Shown here: positions 35,107 through 43,866 of the stretch, piece after piece
Layout of the letters: every line of letters begins with the position of its first letter
How positions within the stretch are numbered: position 1 is the first letter of the stretch
NCBI GenBank assembly: GCA_965220365.1
Contig: OZ244823.1
Coordinates: forward strand, 1,922,001-1,986,000
Length of the DNA: 64,000 bases
Reading direction: 5' to 3'
Source of the DNA: Bin80 sp965220365
Lineage (GTDB): Bacteria; Bacteroidota; Rhodothermia; Rhodothermales; Bin80
Translations under genes and position numbers: made by a program
Notes under the pieces: model-generated
Told to the model about the DNA's origin: nothing
Seen by the model: only the letters and a program-made list of their open reading frames with translations
Databases searched by the model: none

Positions 35107-36351
35107 TCAATTCGCCAGATCCTTGATGGTCACAAGCCCCACACGATTGGAGCTGCTTTGATGAATCAGTAGTTTGTTTTCACGTGTCACCCAAACATGT
35201 CGAATGATTCCTACGCCGCTTGGGATGGCCCAACTCTGAAAGGATTCCGTCTCCGGGTCAAATCGAACCAGTGCATCAGGGCGCATCGCGGATTCGTTGT
35301 ACCAAATCTTGTCGTTAATCACGGCTAATGAATAGGGATGTGATCGCGGCCCACTTGGGGATTCCCATTCTTTAAATTCACCGGTTGCAGGATCAAGACG
35401 GCCAATTCGCCCCATTGAGGAGTTTACGTACCAGATGATTCCTTTGGAGTCGATGCCCAGGCGGCGAATCCGAGATTCCTTCTCCGCAATCGAATAGTAT
35501 CGTAATTCCATGGACTCTGGATCCATGGCTGCCAGTTTGTTTGTCCCATTGTAGGCGATCCATACGGTACCATCTTGTGCTACGATGATACCATAGGGCC
35601 TTGGTTCGGTATGGATCTCTGTAAGTTCACCGGTATTGGGGGCAAGTCTCCCAAGCATTGCAGCTCGCTGTGAGGTGAAGTACAACTTCCCGTTTGGATG
35701 AAAGACAGCTGTGTGAGGGTCGCGAGCTTCAGTTGGGTATTCGGTGATTTCTCCAGTTTCTGGGTCAAGCTTTCCGATGGTACCATTGCTATTGCCCGTA
35801 TACCAGATATAGCCCTCATCATCTGGAACAATGCTGTGTGGTCTTGCTTCTGGAGGCAAGAGATATTCTTCCATTTCTCCTGTCACAGGATCAAGCCGTC
35901 CCACAAGACTTGCCCACATACCTGTCCACCAGATGGAACCATCTGGGGCTTCAATAGGATCACGGGAGCGTTGTCCCAGCGTAGGAACGATCCATTCCTG
36001 AATATCTATTTCAACTGGGCCATTGACAAGGGTTGGTTTCCGATCTTCACGGGCAGGAAAATGCTCGGCTAGGTATTCGGCGATGCGAATAGCTTCTGGT
36101 TCGGGTAATTCCATCATGGATTCTTGAACAGAACGCCACATGTCTTCTCCATCGAATCCCGACCTCGTGATCGCAGAAATGGCATGACAGGATGTACATG
36201 CTTGCTCAACCAGTTCTTTCCCATGTCCCTCTGGAAGGGGAGTACTTCTACGATTCTGGGCCAACAGCGATTGTACACTCAAAACTACGAGTACCAATAA
36301 AACCAATACGGCATGTAAAAAATACTGGGGGAGCAATAGATTGCGGGTCAT
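35107..36351 (-). CDS. Secreted virginiamycin B lyase-like beta-propeller with N-terminal cytochrome c motif
   Basis: 414 residues with a signal peptide (LHAVLVLLVLVVLSVQSLLAQ). Residues about 45-95 hold one haem c site (CTSCHAI) with a short c-type helix pattern, and residues 110-414 are a Vgb/SMP-30-like propeller with repeated units GRLDPVTGEMEEY, GKLDPETGEITEYPT, GRLDPATGEFKEWESP. True Vgb opens streptogramin B rings, but most genome copies with a haem domain are uncharacterised periplasmic proteins; a redox or sensing role is as likely as antibiotic inactivation. It is convergent with sodA (48-base gap). Confidence 0.85.
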   Translation of the reverse strand: MTRNLLLPQYFLHAVLVLLVLVVLSVQSLLAQNRRSTPLPEGHGKELVEQACTSCHAISAITRSGFDGEDMWRSVQESMMELPEPEAIRIAEYLAEHFPAREDRKPTLVNGPVEIDIQEWIVPTLGQRSRDPIEAPDGSIWWTGMWASLVGRLDPVTGEMEEYLLPPEARPHSIVPDDEGYIWYTGNSNGTIGKLDPETGEITEYPTEARDPHTAVFHPNGKLYFTSQRAAMLGRLAPNTGELTEIHTEPRPYGIIVAQDGTVWIAYNGTNKLAAMDPESMELRYYSIAEKESRIRRLGIDSKGIIWYVNSSMGRIGRLDPATGEFKEWESPSGPRSHPYSLAVINDKIWYNESAMRPDALVRFDPETESFQSWAIPSGVGIIRHVWVTRENKLLIHQSSSNRVGLVTIKDLAN

Positions 36352-36390
36352 CGCTTATGATAAAAAGGGAACCATATTCTTGGTAGTTGA

Positions 36391-36727
36391 TTACGCGGTC
36401 TTTGTTCCATGAGGTTTTCTGGGCATTCCAAGAATTGCCTGAGCAAGATGTTTGGCACGGGAATCTACAGTTTCAGTGTGTTTTTGCCCGCGAATCTAAT
36501 AAAGATGCTAGTTTCGTATATAATTTCCATAACTTTAGCAATATCCTCTATCCCATTTAGCTGATCTTTGATGACTCATCGATAAGATTATCACAAACAG
36601 CTACAAGCTTTGGTGGTTCTTCATTGAGTACAGCTGCAGGCAGTTCCTCAATGCCACTCAACCAAGTGTCCAAAATCGGACGAACGCGAGTATATACAAA
36701 TTTCGCGAAAGATGCAATTATACCCAA
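36391..36727 (-). pseudogene. Decayed gene with two frameshifts
   Basis: Three minus-strand frames read one after another as good protein: RPILDTWLSGIEELPAAVL and VAVCDNLIDESSK (to a stop at 36557), then LNGIEDIAKVMEIIYETS with SIFIRFAG, then VDSRAKHLAQAILGMPRKPH ending at TAA 36391. The order and overlaps suggest a single gene of about 110 codons with two indels. Its 5' end is at or beyond a TAG at 36728-36730. I do not recognise the family. Confidence 0.4.
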
Positions 36728-36765
36728 CTAATACCCAACTATAAGTTGAGACCAATGGCGTTTTG

Positions 36766-39474
36766 TCATTGAATAAGTACCATGGATTTTGAGCGCATGA
36801 CAGTCCGATTCTGCATAACCATTACCATTGTATAATTGTAGATTCCAGTAGAGAGTCCACTGGTGTTAATCTCCAATGTGTGTTTTTTGCCGGGGCTGAA
36901 TGATCTCTCATAGGTGCTGATTACCGTTCGACCGAGCAAATCTGTCACGATTATCGATACCTTTGCCGATTCAGGAAGATCAAATAGAATATTCGTCCTC
37001 TCTGATGACGGATTCGGATAATTTCCCAAGAGCATTATGGATTGTGGTCGTCCAGACTCCTCAGTTACGCGAACATTCGTATCGGTTGTCGCATGTACCG
37101 TTTTTGAGACAGGTCCTATCCCCGCCGAATTGATCGCGCTGACGCGGTAATAACACGTCACGCTCGATGCGAGTCCAGTATGTGCATAGGTCGTGGCAGC
37201 ACTACTTGTATTACCCACTAAATCTAACCAGCTTATGTCACCATCAAATGACACTTCAATTCGGTAGCCTGTAACGACTGCACCTCCGGTGTGTGATGGC
37301 GACATCCACGATAGATCAATCCTGGAGCTTCCAAGCGCGGTCGCACTCAATCCAGTTGGGGCATCTGGAACAGTCGCTGCAGGCGCATCCGTTGTAGCAT
37401 TTGCTACATTCGAAACTGGTCCTGTCCCAACCGAATTGATTGCACTGACACGGTAATGGCGGGTTGTGCTTGGAGACAAACCGGTGTGTGCATAAGTCGT
37501 GGTGGCGTTGCCCGTGCTGGCTATAAGATCTGACCAGCTTGTGCCAGCATTCGTGGATACTTCAATCCGGTAGCTTGTGATAGCTGCGCCTCCATCATCT
37601 AATGGTGCCGTCCATGAGAGGTTGATCTGGTTTTTTCCCGAAGCTATCGCGCTCAAACCCGTCGGCGCCTCTGGAGCAGACGCTGCTTCGGTCGTAGTAT
37701 TTGCCACGTTCGAGACCGGTCCTGCCCCGACGGAATTAATTGCGCTCACTCGGTAGTGCCGAGTCGTACTCGGCGCCAGACCCGTATGAGCGTAGGTCGT
37801 GGCAGTGTTCTCCGTGTTCTCTACCAGCGGTGACCAGCTTGTGCCAGCATTTGTAGACACCTCAATCTGATACCCCGTGATAGACGCACCTCCATTGTTT
37901 GATGGAGCCGTCCATGACAGATTGATCTGAGTTCTCCCTGATTCCGTCGCACTCAATCCAGTTGGGGCATCTGGAACAGTCGCTGCAGGCGCATCCGTTA
38001 TAGCATTTGCTACATTCGAAACTGGTCCTGTCCCAACCGAATTGATTGCACTGACACGGTAATGGCGGGTTGTGCTTGGAGACAAACCGGTGTGTGCATA
38101 AGTCGTGGTGGCGTTGCCCGTGCTGGCTATAAGATCTGACCAGCTTGTGCCAGCATTCGTGGATACTTCAATCCGGTAGCTTGTGATAGCTGCGCCTCCA
38201 TCATCTAATGGTGCCGTCCATGAGAGGTTGATCTGGTTTTTTCCCGAAGCTATCGCGCTCAAACCCGTCGGCGCCTCTGGAGCAGACGCTGCTTCGGTCG
38301 TAGTATTTGCCACGTTCGAGACCGGTCCTGCCCCGACGGAATTAATTGCGCTCACTCGGTAGTGCCGAGTCGTACTCGGCGCCAGACCCGTATGAGCGTA
38401 GGTCGTGGCAGTGTTCTCCGTGTTCTCTACCAGCGGTGACCAGCTTGTGCCAGCATTTGTAGACACCTCAATCTGATACCCCGTGATAGACGCACCTCCA
38501 TTGTTTGATGGAGCCGTCCATGACAGATTGATCTGAGTTCTCCCTGATTCCGTCGCACTCAATCCAGTTGGGGCATCTGGAACAGTCGCTGCAGGCGCAT
38601 CCGTTGTAGCATTTGCTACATTCGAAACTGGTCCTGTCCCAACCGAATTGATTGCACTGACACGGTAATGGCGGGTTGTGCTTGGAGACAAACCGGTGTG
38701 TGCATAAGTCGTGGTGGCGTTGCCCGTGCTGGCTATAAGATCTGACCAGCTTGTGCCAGCATTCGTGGATACTTCAATCCGGTAGCTTGTGATAGCTGCG
38801 CCTCCATCATCTAATGGTGCCGTCCATGAGAGGTTGATCTGGTTTTTTCCCGAAGCTATCGCGCTCAAACCCGTCGGCGCCTCTGGAGCAGACGCTGGAG
38901 GAGGCGGCTCATCATCATCCTTCACTTCGACGCTGGCTGTGTGATTCGGTGCCTTTGCAACCTCGTAACCTGCACCGCTCTGTATCGTCGCCTGAATTGA
39001 ACCATTTGATTCATCAACAGCATCATTTACAGTGTCAACCTCAAAGGTGACGGTGCCACTGGTCCCGACTGTGATCTCTCGTGAGTCCAGCTCGCCGGAT
39101 GCTGCAAAGTCTCCTGTCTGTGCAAGCGTGATACTTACATCCAGATTCGACCCTGGTGTAGGTGTAGCACTGAGTTTGAACGAAGCACTATTTCCCTCCG
39201 TCACTTCTTCATTCCCGGAAATGCTGATAACAGGCACTTCATCATCCTCTACGGTCACGCTGGCTGTGTGGTTTGGCGCATTTGAAATCTCGTAGCCTGT
39301 ACCGCTCTGTATTGTCGCATGGATTGAACCATTTGCTTCATCTAAACCATCATCCACAGTACCAACCGTGAATTTGGCGGTGGAAAAAAAACCAGAGTGA
39401 TATACTTGCCGGGTGCCTAAAGCAGTTGGTTTGGCGAAATCCCCCGTCTGACTAATAGAAATATTCACCGACAC
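36766..39474 (-). CDS. Fibronectin type III / Calx-beta surface protein with T9SS sorting domain (3' part of frame-broken gene)
   Basis: Starts inside a Calx-beta repeat, continues with two more (DDEVPVISISGNEEVTEG), then six fibronectin III domains of about 100 residues (each opening PDAPTGLSA or PEAPTGLSA and closing YRVSAINSVG-GPVSN), and ends in a T9SS sorting domain (LLGNYPNPSSERTNILFDL, LSTGIYNYTMVM). The fn3 domains alternate A-B-A-B-A-C with near-identical DNA. No signal peptide is present because the gene's start is in the frame 39515-41173; the two are separated by a run of 14 G (on this strand) that is one base too long. Joined they encode about 1,470 residues, a large adhesin-like surface protein. 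Confidence 0.85.
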   Translation of the reverse strand: MSVNISISQTGDFAKPTALGTRQVYHSGFFSTAKFTVGTVDDGLDEANGSIHATIQSGTGYEISNAPNHTASVTVEDDEVPVISISGNEEVTEGNSASFKLSATPTPGSNLDVSITLAQTGDFAASGELDSREITVGTSGTVTFEVDTVNDAVDESNGSIQATIQSGAGYEVAKAPNHTASVEVKDDDEPPPPASAPEAPTGLSAIASGKNQINLSWTAPLDDGGAAITSYRIEVSTNAGTSWSDLIASTGNATTTYAHTGLSPSTTRHYRVSAINSVGTGPVSNVANATTDAPAATVPDAPTGLSATESGRTQINLSWTAPSNNGGASITGYQIEVSTNAGTSWSPLVENTENTATTYAHTGLAPSTTRHYRVSAINSVGAGPVSNVANTTTEAASAPEAPTGLSAIASGKNQINLSWTAPLDDGGAAITSYRIEVSTNAGTSWSDLIASTGNATTTYAHTGLSPSTTRHYRVSAINSVGTGPVSNVANAITDAPAATVPDAPTGLSATESGRTQINLSWTAPSNNGGASITGYQIEVSTNAGTSWSPLVENTENTATTYAHTGLAPSTTRHYRVSAINSVGAGPVSNVANTTTEAASAPEAPTGLSAIASGKNQINLSWTAPLDDGGAAITSYRIEVSTNAGTSWSDLIASTGNATTTYAHTGLSPSTTRHYRVSAINSVGTGPVSNVANATTDAPAATVPDAPTGLSATALGSSRIDLSWMSPSHTGGAVVTGYRIEVSFDGDISWLDLVGNTSSAATTYAHTGLASSVTCYYRVSAINSAGIGPVSKTVHATTDTNVRVTEESGRPQSIMLLGNYPNPSSERTNILFDLPESAKVSIIVTDLLGRTVISTYERSFSPGKKHTLEINTSGLSTGIYNYTMVMVMQNRTVMRSKSMVLIQ
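37340..38898 (-). repeat. Near-identical 606-bp tandem repeats encoding pairs of fibronectin III domains
   Basis: The same junction sequence (AGGCGCATCCGTT) occurs at 37381, 37987 and 38593, exactly 606 bases apart; the DNA between is almost base-for-base identical (for example GTTGTAG versus GTTATAG). The unit encodes two different fn3 domains of 202 residues in total, present about two and a half times. The reading frame is kept by any whole-unit gain or loss. Confidence 0.92.
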
Positions 39475-39514
39475 ACCTTTATGTTCTATTTCATTCCTGA
39501 GTATGAATGTGGCA

Positions 39515-41173
39515 TTACCTCCCTCGGTGATCCCCCCCCCCCCCCGAAATACTCATCACCGGGATGTCGTCATCCTCTATCGTCACGCTGGCTGTGTGAT
39601 TCGGTGCCTCTGCAACCTCGTAATCCGTGCCACTCTGTATCGTCGCATGAATTGCACCGTTATCTTCCTTGATGGCATCATTCACGGTATTCACCTTGAA
39701 GGTAGCCGTACCACTGGTGCCGACTGTGATCTCTCGTGAGTTCAGCTCGCCGGATGCCGCAAAGTCTCCTGTCTGTGCAAGCGTGATGCTTACATCCAGA
39801 TCTATACCAAGTGTGGTGGTGGTACTGAGCGTAAACGAAGCATCATTACCCTCCGTCACTTCTTTACCCCCAGAAATACTAATAACAGGCACCTCATCAT
39901 CCTCTACGGTCACGTAAGCGGCCCCCCTCGCTATCGTGTAGCCTGTTCCACTAGCAATCCATGCATTGATTGTGCCGTTAGACTCATAGACGGCATCATT
40001 CACAGTGTCAACCTCGAAGGTGGCGGTGCCATTGATGCCGACTGTCACCTTTCGTGTGCCCAGCTCAGTTGGTGCGACAAAAGATCCCCCTTCCTCCTCG
40101 ACCACGATGCTTACATCCAGATCTGCATCAGGCTTGGGAGTGGCATTGAGTGTAAACGAAGCAGTGGCTCCCTCCGTCACAGCGGAGCCTCCAGAGATAC
40201 TGATTGCCGGTATTGGCTCATCATTATCCTCCACCGTCATGCTGGCTGTGTGATCCGGTGCCTCTGCGATTTCGCAGTTTGTACAGCTGATAATTGTTGC
40301 CTCAATTGCACCGTTAGGCTCATCGACAGCATCATCGTCAGTTTTAATCTTAAATGTGGATGTGGTTGAAAGACGGGCAATCGTTACTCCCTTTTGAGCG
40401 AGAGCCAACGGATTAGCAAAATTGCCCGTCTGGCTAAAATTCATGGTGACACGCGTATCCGCATCATGTCTTCGGTCCAGGCTCAGCGTAAACGAAACAT
40501 CATCCCCCTCCGTTACTGCTTCGCCTCCGGAAATACTGACCACCGGCGTATCGTTATCCACTACCGCCACACTGACCGTGTTGTTGGGCGCTTCGGCAAC
40601 GTCGTATTCCGCGCGGCTGTCCACGGTTGCCGATATTGATCCGTCTGATTCAATATGAAGATCATTGATTGTTTTTATCGTTATACTGACTGTGCCACCT
40701 ATACCAATGTCTGCGGCAACAGCGGCGCGGGCCTCCGTATGAGGCAAGAAATGTTCAAAAGGATCTGTGATTTGCTCAAGGGTGAAGAAGCATCGTAAGG
40801 TAGTGCTGGGTGCAGGAGTGGCGGTTAGAGTAAAAATGATGTCTTCGCCTTCAACGATTTCTGTCACATTCGCACTGATACTCACAACCGGTGTCTGTCC
40901 CCGGACAGCAGACACAGTAAGCAGTAATAAAACCAAGATGGTGAAAATGGATGCTTCTTTTCCACGCCCGCATCCCACCGGTTCAGGAGGGCAGATAGAC
41001 CGTCCTGAAAAAGTATACTCTCGCACGCAAAAAGCTACAGATCGATGTGCACGAGAGCGACCAGATGAGCGTGCAACCGGATGCATCTGTCTGGGGCGGC
41101 GATTTACATGGCACTTCTGGAGGAAAATAGTATCACACACGACAGTATAAGGAAAAAGAAATACAGAATGCAA
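39515..41173 (-). CDS. Calx-beta repeat surface protein, 5' part of a frame-broken gene
   Basis: A signal peptide (SIFTILVLLLLTVSAVRGQ) is followed by five or more Calx-beta-like repeats of about 105 residues, each with VVSISGGEAVTEG-DVSFTL, an acidic turn and HTASVTVEDND. The frame opens at 41173, but GTG 40978, 13 residues before the hydrophobic core, is the likeliest start. It ends ISGGGG followed by three out-of-frame residues, because the G run at 39532-39545 has 14 bases; with 13 the frame would read ISGGGGITEGG and continue into 36766-39474. The whole protein would be secreted by T9SS. Confidence 0.82.
   Translation of the reverse strand: MHSVFLFPYTVVCDTIFLQKCHVNRRPRQMHPVARSSGRSRAHRSVAFCVREYTFSGRSICPPEPVGCGRGKEASIFTILVLLLLTVSAVRGQTPVVSISANVTEIVEGEDIIFTLTATPAPSTTLRCFFTLEQITDPFEHFLPHTEARAAVAADIGIGGTVSITIKTINDLHIESDGSISATVDSRAEYDVAEAPNNTVSVAVVDNDTPVVSISGGEAVTEGDDVSFTLSLDRRHDADTRVTMNFSQTGNFANPLALAQKGVTIARLSTTSTFKIKTDDDAVDEPNGAIEATIISCTNCEIAEAPDHTASMTVEDNDEPIPAISISGGSAVTEGATASFTLNATPKPDADLDVSIVVEEEGGSFVAPTELGTRKVTVGINGTATFEVDTVNDAVYESNGTINAWIASGTGYTIARGAAYVTVEDDEVPVISISGGKEVTEGNDASFTLSTTTTLGIDLDVSITLAQTGDFAASGELNSREITVGTSGTATFKVNTVNDAIKEDNGAIHATIQSGTDYEVAEAPNHTASVTIEDDDIPVMSISGGGGDHRGR
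39532..39545 (-). repeat. Homopolymer of 14 C (14 G in the coding strand) at a frame break
   Basis: Lies inside a Calx-beta repeat at the place where sister repeats read ISGGKEVTEG, ISGGSAVTEG or ISGNEEVTEG. Thirteen G would encode ISGGGGITEG, the exact repeat length; fourteen moves the ribosome into a stop within about 10 codons. Confidence 0.9.
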
Positions 41174-41512
41174 CGCATGTTTAACATATAAACATCTATC
41201 CCTTTGCTACATTACTATAACTTTTGAGGAAAAATCCTGATATAACTCAGGAATTCAAGGACATCACAGGGTTGTTTTGGACATATTTGTAAGGGTTGTA
41301 TCCCCAATCTCCACTAACTTTGGGACATCCCCTGGTCTATCGCTATGTGTCATTACATGTATTCTTTTTGTACTCTCGTATCATGATGCCCCAAGCTCAT
41401 TACACCGTTTATTCCTGCGGGTGAATTTATTCAAACACTACATTGGCGGGTACTGCAACATGTACTTTTTTCGAGTTTAATTGGGAGCTTCATACTGTCT
41501 GCCTTTGTTCCC
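41174..41512. other. Intergenic region between divergent genes
   Basis: About 340 AT-rich bases between the leftward surface-protein gene and the rightward glycosyltransferase gene; it should hold both promoters. A small inverted repeat (CCTGA-TATAAC-TCAGG, about 41238-41253) is the only structure noticed. Confidence 0.35.
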
Positions 41513-42841
41513 ATGCAGAGATTGATGCGAATTATTTTTCCGGTTGATTTGGTGGGTTTGGCGTGCCTACTGGTCTATGGTTTACTCTCCTGGATTACTC
41601 GAACTTCTGGGGCCCCCTCTCTTCATCTGTTTCTGGGACTCTCTATTTGCGCTGCGGCAGCCACCTTCATTCTCTATGACCATTACCGTCGCAATCCTGA
41701 TCAAAAATTGCCTGTGAATCGGCTCATCGGCTGGTCTATCATATTTCGTATCTGCGGACTGATTGGCGGCCCCTTCTACGAGGACGATTTCTACAGGTAT
41801 TTATGGGATGCTTTTCGCTTCATTCAGGACGGTACCCCATACGGTTTGCCTCCAGAAGCTTTTTTCCATGACATGAGCGTACCTGATCGGTTTCAGCGTA
41901 TCCTGGATGGCATCAACTACCCTGAACTGCCAACGATCTATGGGCCGGTGATACAACTTGTCTTTTTAGGGGGATATGGACTTGCTCCTGGCAGTGTCAC
42001 CGCATTACAGTCATTAATGATTCTCTTTGATCTAATGACCATAGGTCTACTTCTTCGATTGGCACCTGCACCAGCGGTACTGCTCTATGCGTGGAGCCCA
42101 TTGGTGATCAAGGAAATTGCCTTCACTGCCCATCCTGATGGAGTCGCCGTATTTCTTGTGCTTACTGCGGTAGTATTGGTTCGAAGAGACAGGGTTTACG
42201 GTGCTGCCATCTTTTTGGCTTTTGCTGTGGGGGCTAAAATTCTTGCGTTGCTCGTCGTACCGTTTATTCTATTACGTGCACGTTTGCGTATATGGGGGAT
42301 CTTTCTCGGAACACTGGCGCTGATCTATTTGCCTTTCGTTTTGCAGGGGAGTACAGATTTGCAGACATTACTTGTATTTACCCGAGAATGGGAATTCAAT
42401 GCTGCCTTGTTTAGTTTGTTAAAGCCTTGGATGCCTAATGCGACGGCTCGGATCGTATGTGGGCTTTTACTTGCAATCGCGATAGGGATTTACTACTTGG
42501 TCTACAGGCGGAGAGCTCATGGCACAATTGTGCGGGGCGATTGGATTTATGGTGGGCTATTCGCACTTTGGCCAGTTGTCAATTCCTGGTACCTGTTGTG
42601 GCTGCTTCCCTTTGCAGCGATCCGTCCAAGCACATGGGCGTGGACGGCATCGGTTGCAGTACTGTTATCATATATCACAGGGCTAAATCTGGATAATATG
42701 GAGATGCATCCCTTTGCACATCCAGATTGGGTACGCCCTTTGGAGTATGGATTGATCCTATTGGCTTTGTCCTACGACATATTCAGGTGGCGGTCCAGAA
42801 GGTCTGATATGGTAGCATGCCTATGCACTCCTCGGCCATAG
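41513..42841 (+). CDS. Polytopic GT-C type glycosyltransferase (mannosyltransferase-like)
   Basis: 442 residues with about 11-12 membrane helices. The acidic first-loop motif of GT-C enzymes is seen in GGPFYEDDFYRYLWDAFRFI, and a further conserved region is YAWSPLVIKEIAFTAHPDG. Such enzymes use a polyprenyl-phosphate sugar on the periplasmic side of the inner membrane to build glycolipids or glycans; the family resembles GT87/DUF2029. Acceptor is unknown. It stands alone; the start at 41513 gives a short N-terminal cytoplasmic tail before helix one (MRIIF five residues later is an alternative). Confidence 0.75.
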   Translation: MQRLMRIIFPVDLVGLACLLVYGLLSWITRTSGAPSLHLFLGLSICAAAATFILYDHYRRNPDQKLPVNRLIGWSIIFRICGLIGGPFYEDDFYRYLWDAFRFIQDGTPYGLPPEAFFHDMSVPDRFQRILDGINYPELPTIYGPVIQLVFLGGYGLAPGSVTALQSLMILFDLMTIGLLLRLAPAPAVLLYAWSPLVIKEIAFTAHPDGVAVFLVLTAVVLVRRDRVYGAAIFLAFAVGAKILALLVVPFILLRARLRIWGIFLGTLALIYLPFVLQGSTDLQTLLVFTREWEFNAALFSLLKPWMPNATARIVCGLLLAIAIGIYYLVYRRRAHGTIVRGDWIYGGLFALWPVVNSWYLLWLLPFAAIRPSTWAWTASVAVLLSYITGLNLDNMEMHPFAHPDWVRPLEYGLILLALSYDIFRWRSRRSDMVACLCTPRP

Positions 42842-42897
42842 AAAGTGTAGTTGGGAGCAAAAAAAATGGAATCAGGGGCCTTGGTAGGAATGCTCGG

Positions 42898-43767
42898 CTA
42901 TTGATCTGTTGCCTCATTAAGATGCCAGTCATACTCATGATCAAGCGATCCATCAAAGCTTTTCAGTTGCTCAGCCAAGTCCCCATCTGCATATTTTTGC
43001 AGGTGAGCCAGTACACCTGCTTCAGAGTTGCCAAAGTCTTCCATATACCAGAAATACAGACTTGACGTAACTCCGAACGCTTCATCTAAAAGCTCCACTG
43101 CACGCAGGTGATTCACAAAATCTATTGCACATTCATCCATCAACCGATCCAGGTTAGCTGCTGTAAAGGCCTTGGCAGCCAAGTTCGGACAACCCAAGCT
43201 GGCACAATTGACCGCGTAATGAATCCGATTATCCTGCCAGATCGGGCGCAAAATATCGTGCTCAATATTATCCAGTGTTAGGGGAATTCCAGCTACGGTT
43301 GCATGAATGTCTTTCCATGGTCCGGAATCGGGGGTCTCTCCATTGTGAATCTGGAGAATTGATTCAACAGGGTAGGCATCCACAACGACACGTACGGTCA
43401 CCGCGTTATAGAGATTGATCCAGTAGGCCATCTGAACGTCCCGTGCATATTGGCGGGGATCCAACACTTGAAGCTGTTCAAGGTATTGGTTTAGACGCAG
43501 TCGATCTGCTGTGTGTGCTTGGAGTGCCTGATAGTCGAAAAGATGTATACCAGACGGGTCATCCGTGACCAAGTATGTATCCAGGATTGCCTGCCAGTCG
43601 GAATGGTCAATTGTGGTGGTATTTGCAGGATCAAATTTCTCCCAGATACTATCTGTTGATTGACCATAAGAGGGGGAAACAATAAGTATGAACAGCCCAA
43701 AAACTCCAATTCTAAATCGACGGGAGAAAGAACTCTCCAGATGCTGTTTTTGCTCTACGGTTTGCAT
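42898..43767 (-). CDS. Exported DUF547 protein
   Basis: The ATG at 43767 (MQTVEQKQ) is preferred over a TTG five codons upstream. A signal segment FRIGVFGLFILIVSPSYGQ is followed by the DUF547 core: MAYWINLYNAVTVRVVVDAYP, GIPLTLDNIEHDILRPIWQDNR and HYAVNCASLGCPNLAAKAF with the conserved Cys pair. The fold is a papain-like (NlpC-related) shape in some members but no enzyme activity is established. Probably periplasmic or lipid-free secreted. The hairpin terminator at 43804-43830 separates it from the upstream gene. Confidence 0.88.
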   Translation of the reverse strand: MQTVEQKQHLESSFSRRFRIGVFGLFILIVSPSYGQSTDSIWEKFDPANTTTIDHSDWQAILDTYLVTDDPSGIHLFDYQALQAHTADRLRLNQYLEQLQVLDPRQYARDVQMAYWINLYNAVTVRVVVDAYPVESILQIHNGETPDSGPWKDIHATVAGIPLTLDNIEHDILRPIWQDNRIHYAVNCASLGCPNLAAKAFTAANLDRLMDECAIDFVNHLRAVELLDEAFGVTSSLYFWYMEDFGNSEAGVLAHLQKYADGDLAEQLKSFDGSLDHEYDWHLNEATDQ

Positions 43768-43803
43768 TTGAACGCACCTCAACTCATTGTAAACGACAAT
43801 GTC

Positions 43804-43830
43804 ACACGGCTCGGCAACGCCGAGCCGTGT
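43804..43830 (-). terminator. Strong hairpin between leftward genes
   Basis: A perfect 12-base stem (CACGGCTCGGC and its complement plus one A-T pair) around the loop AAC. It lies 37 bases past the stop of the outer-membrane gene ending at 43867, in the direction of transcription. The following minus-strand bases are only mildly T-rich, so it may act as an intrinsic terminator or an RNA stabiliser. Confidence 0.65.
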
Positions 43831-43866
43831 CCGTTAGACAAGGGGACAACATTTGGTAAATGTGAA

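Noticed and set aside
37340..38898. Regular repeats considered as CRISPR or satellite DNA
   Set aside because: The unit is 606 bp, entirely in frame and encodes fibronectin III domains.
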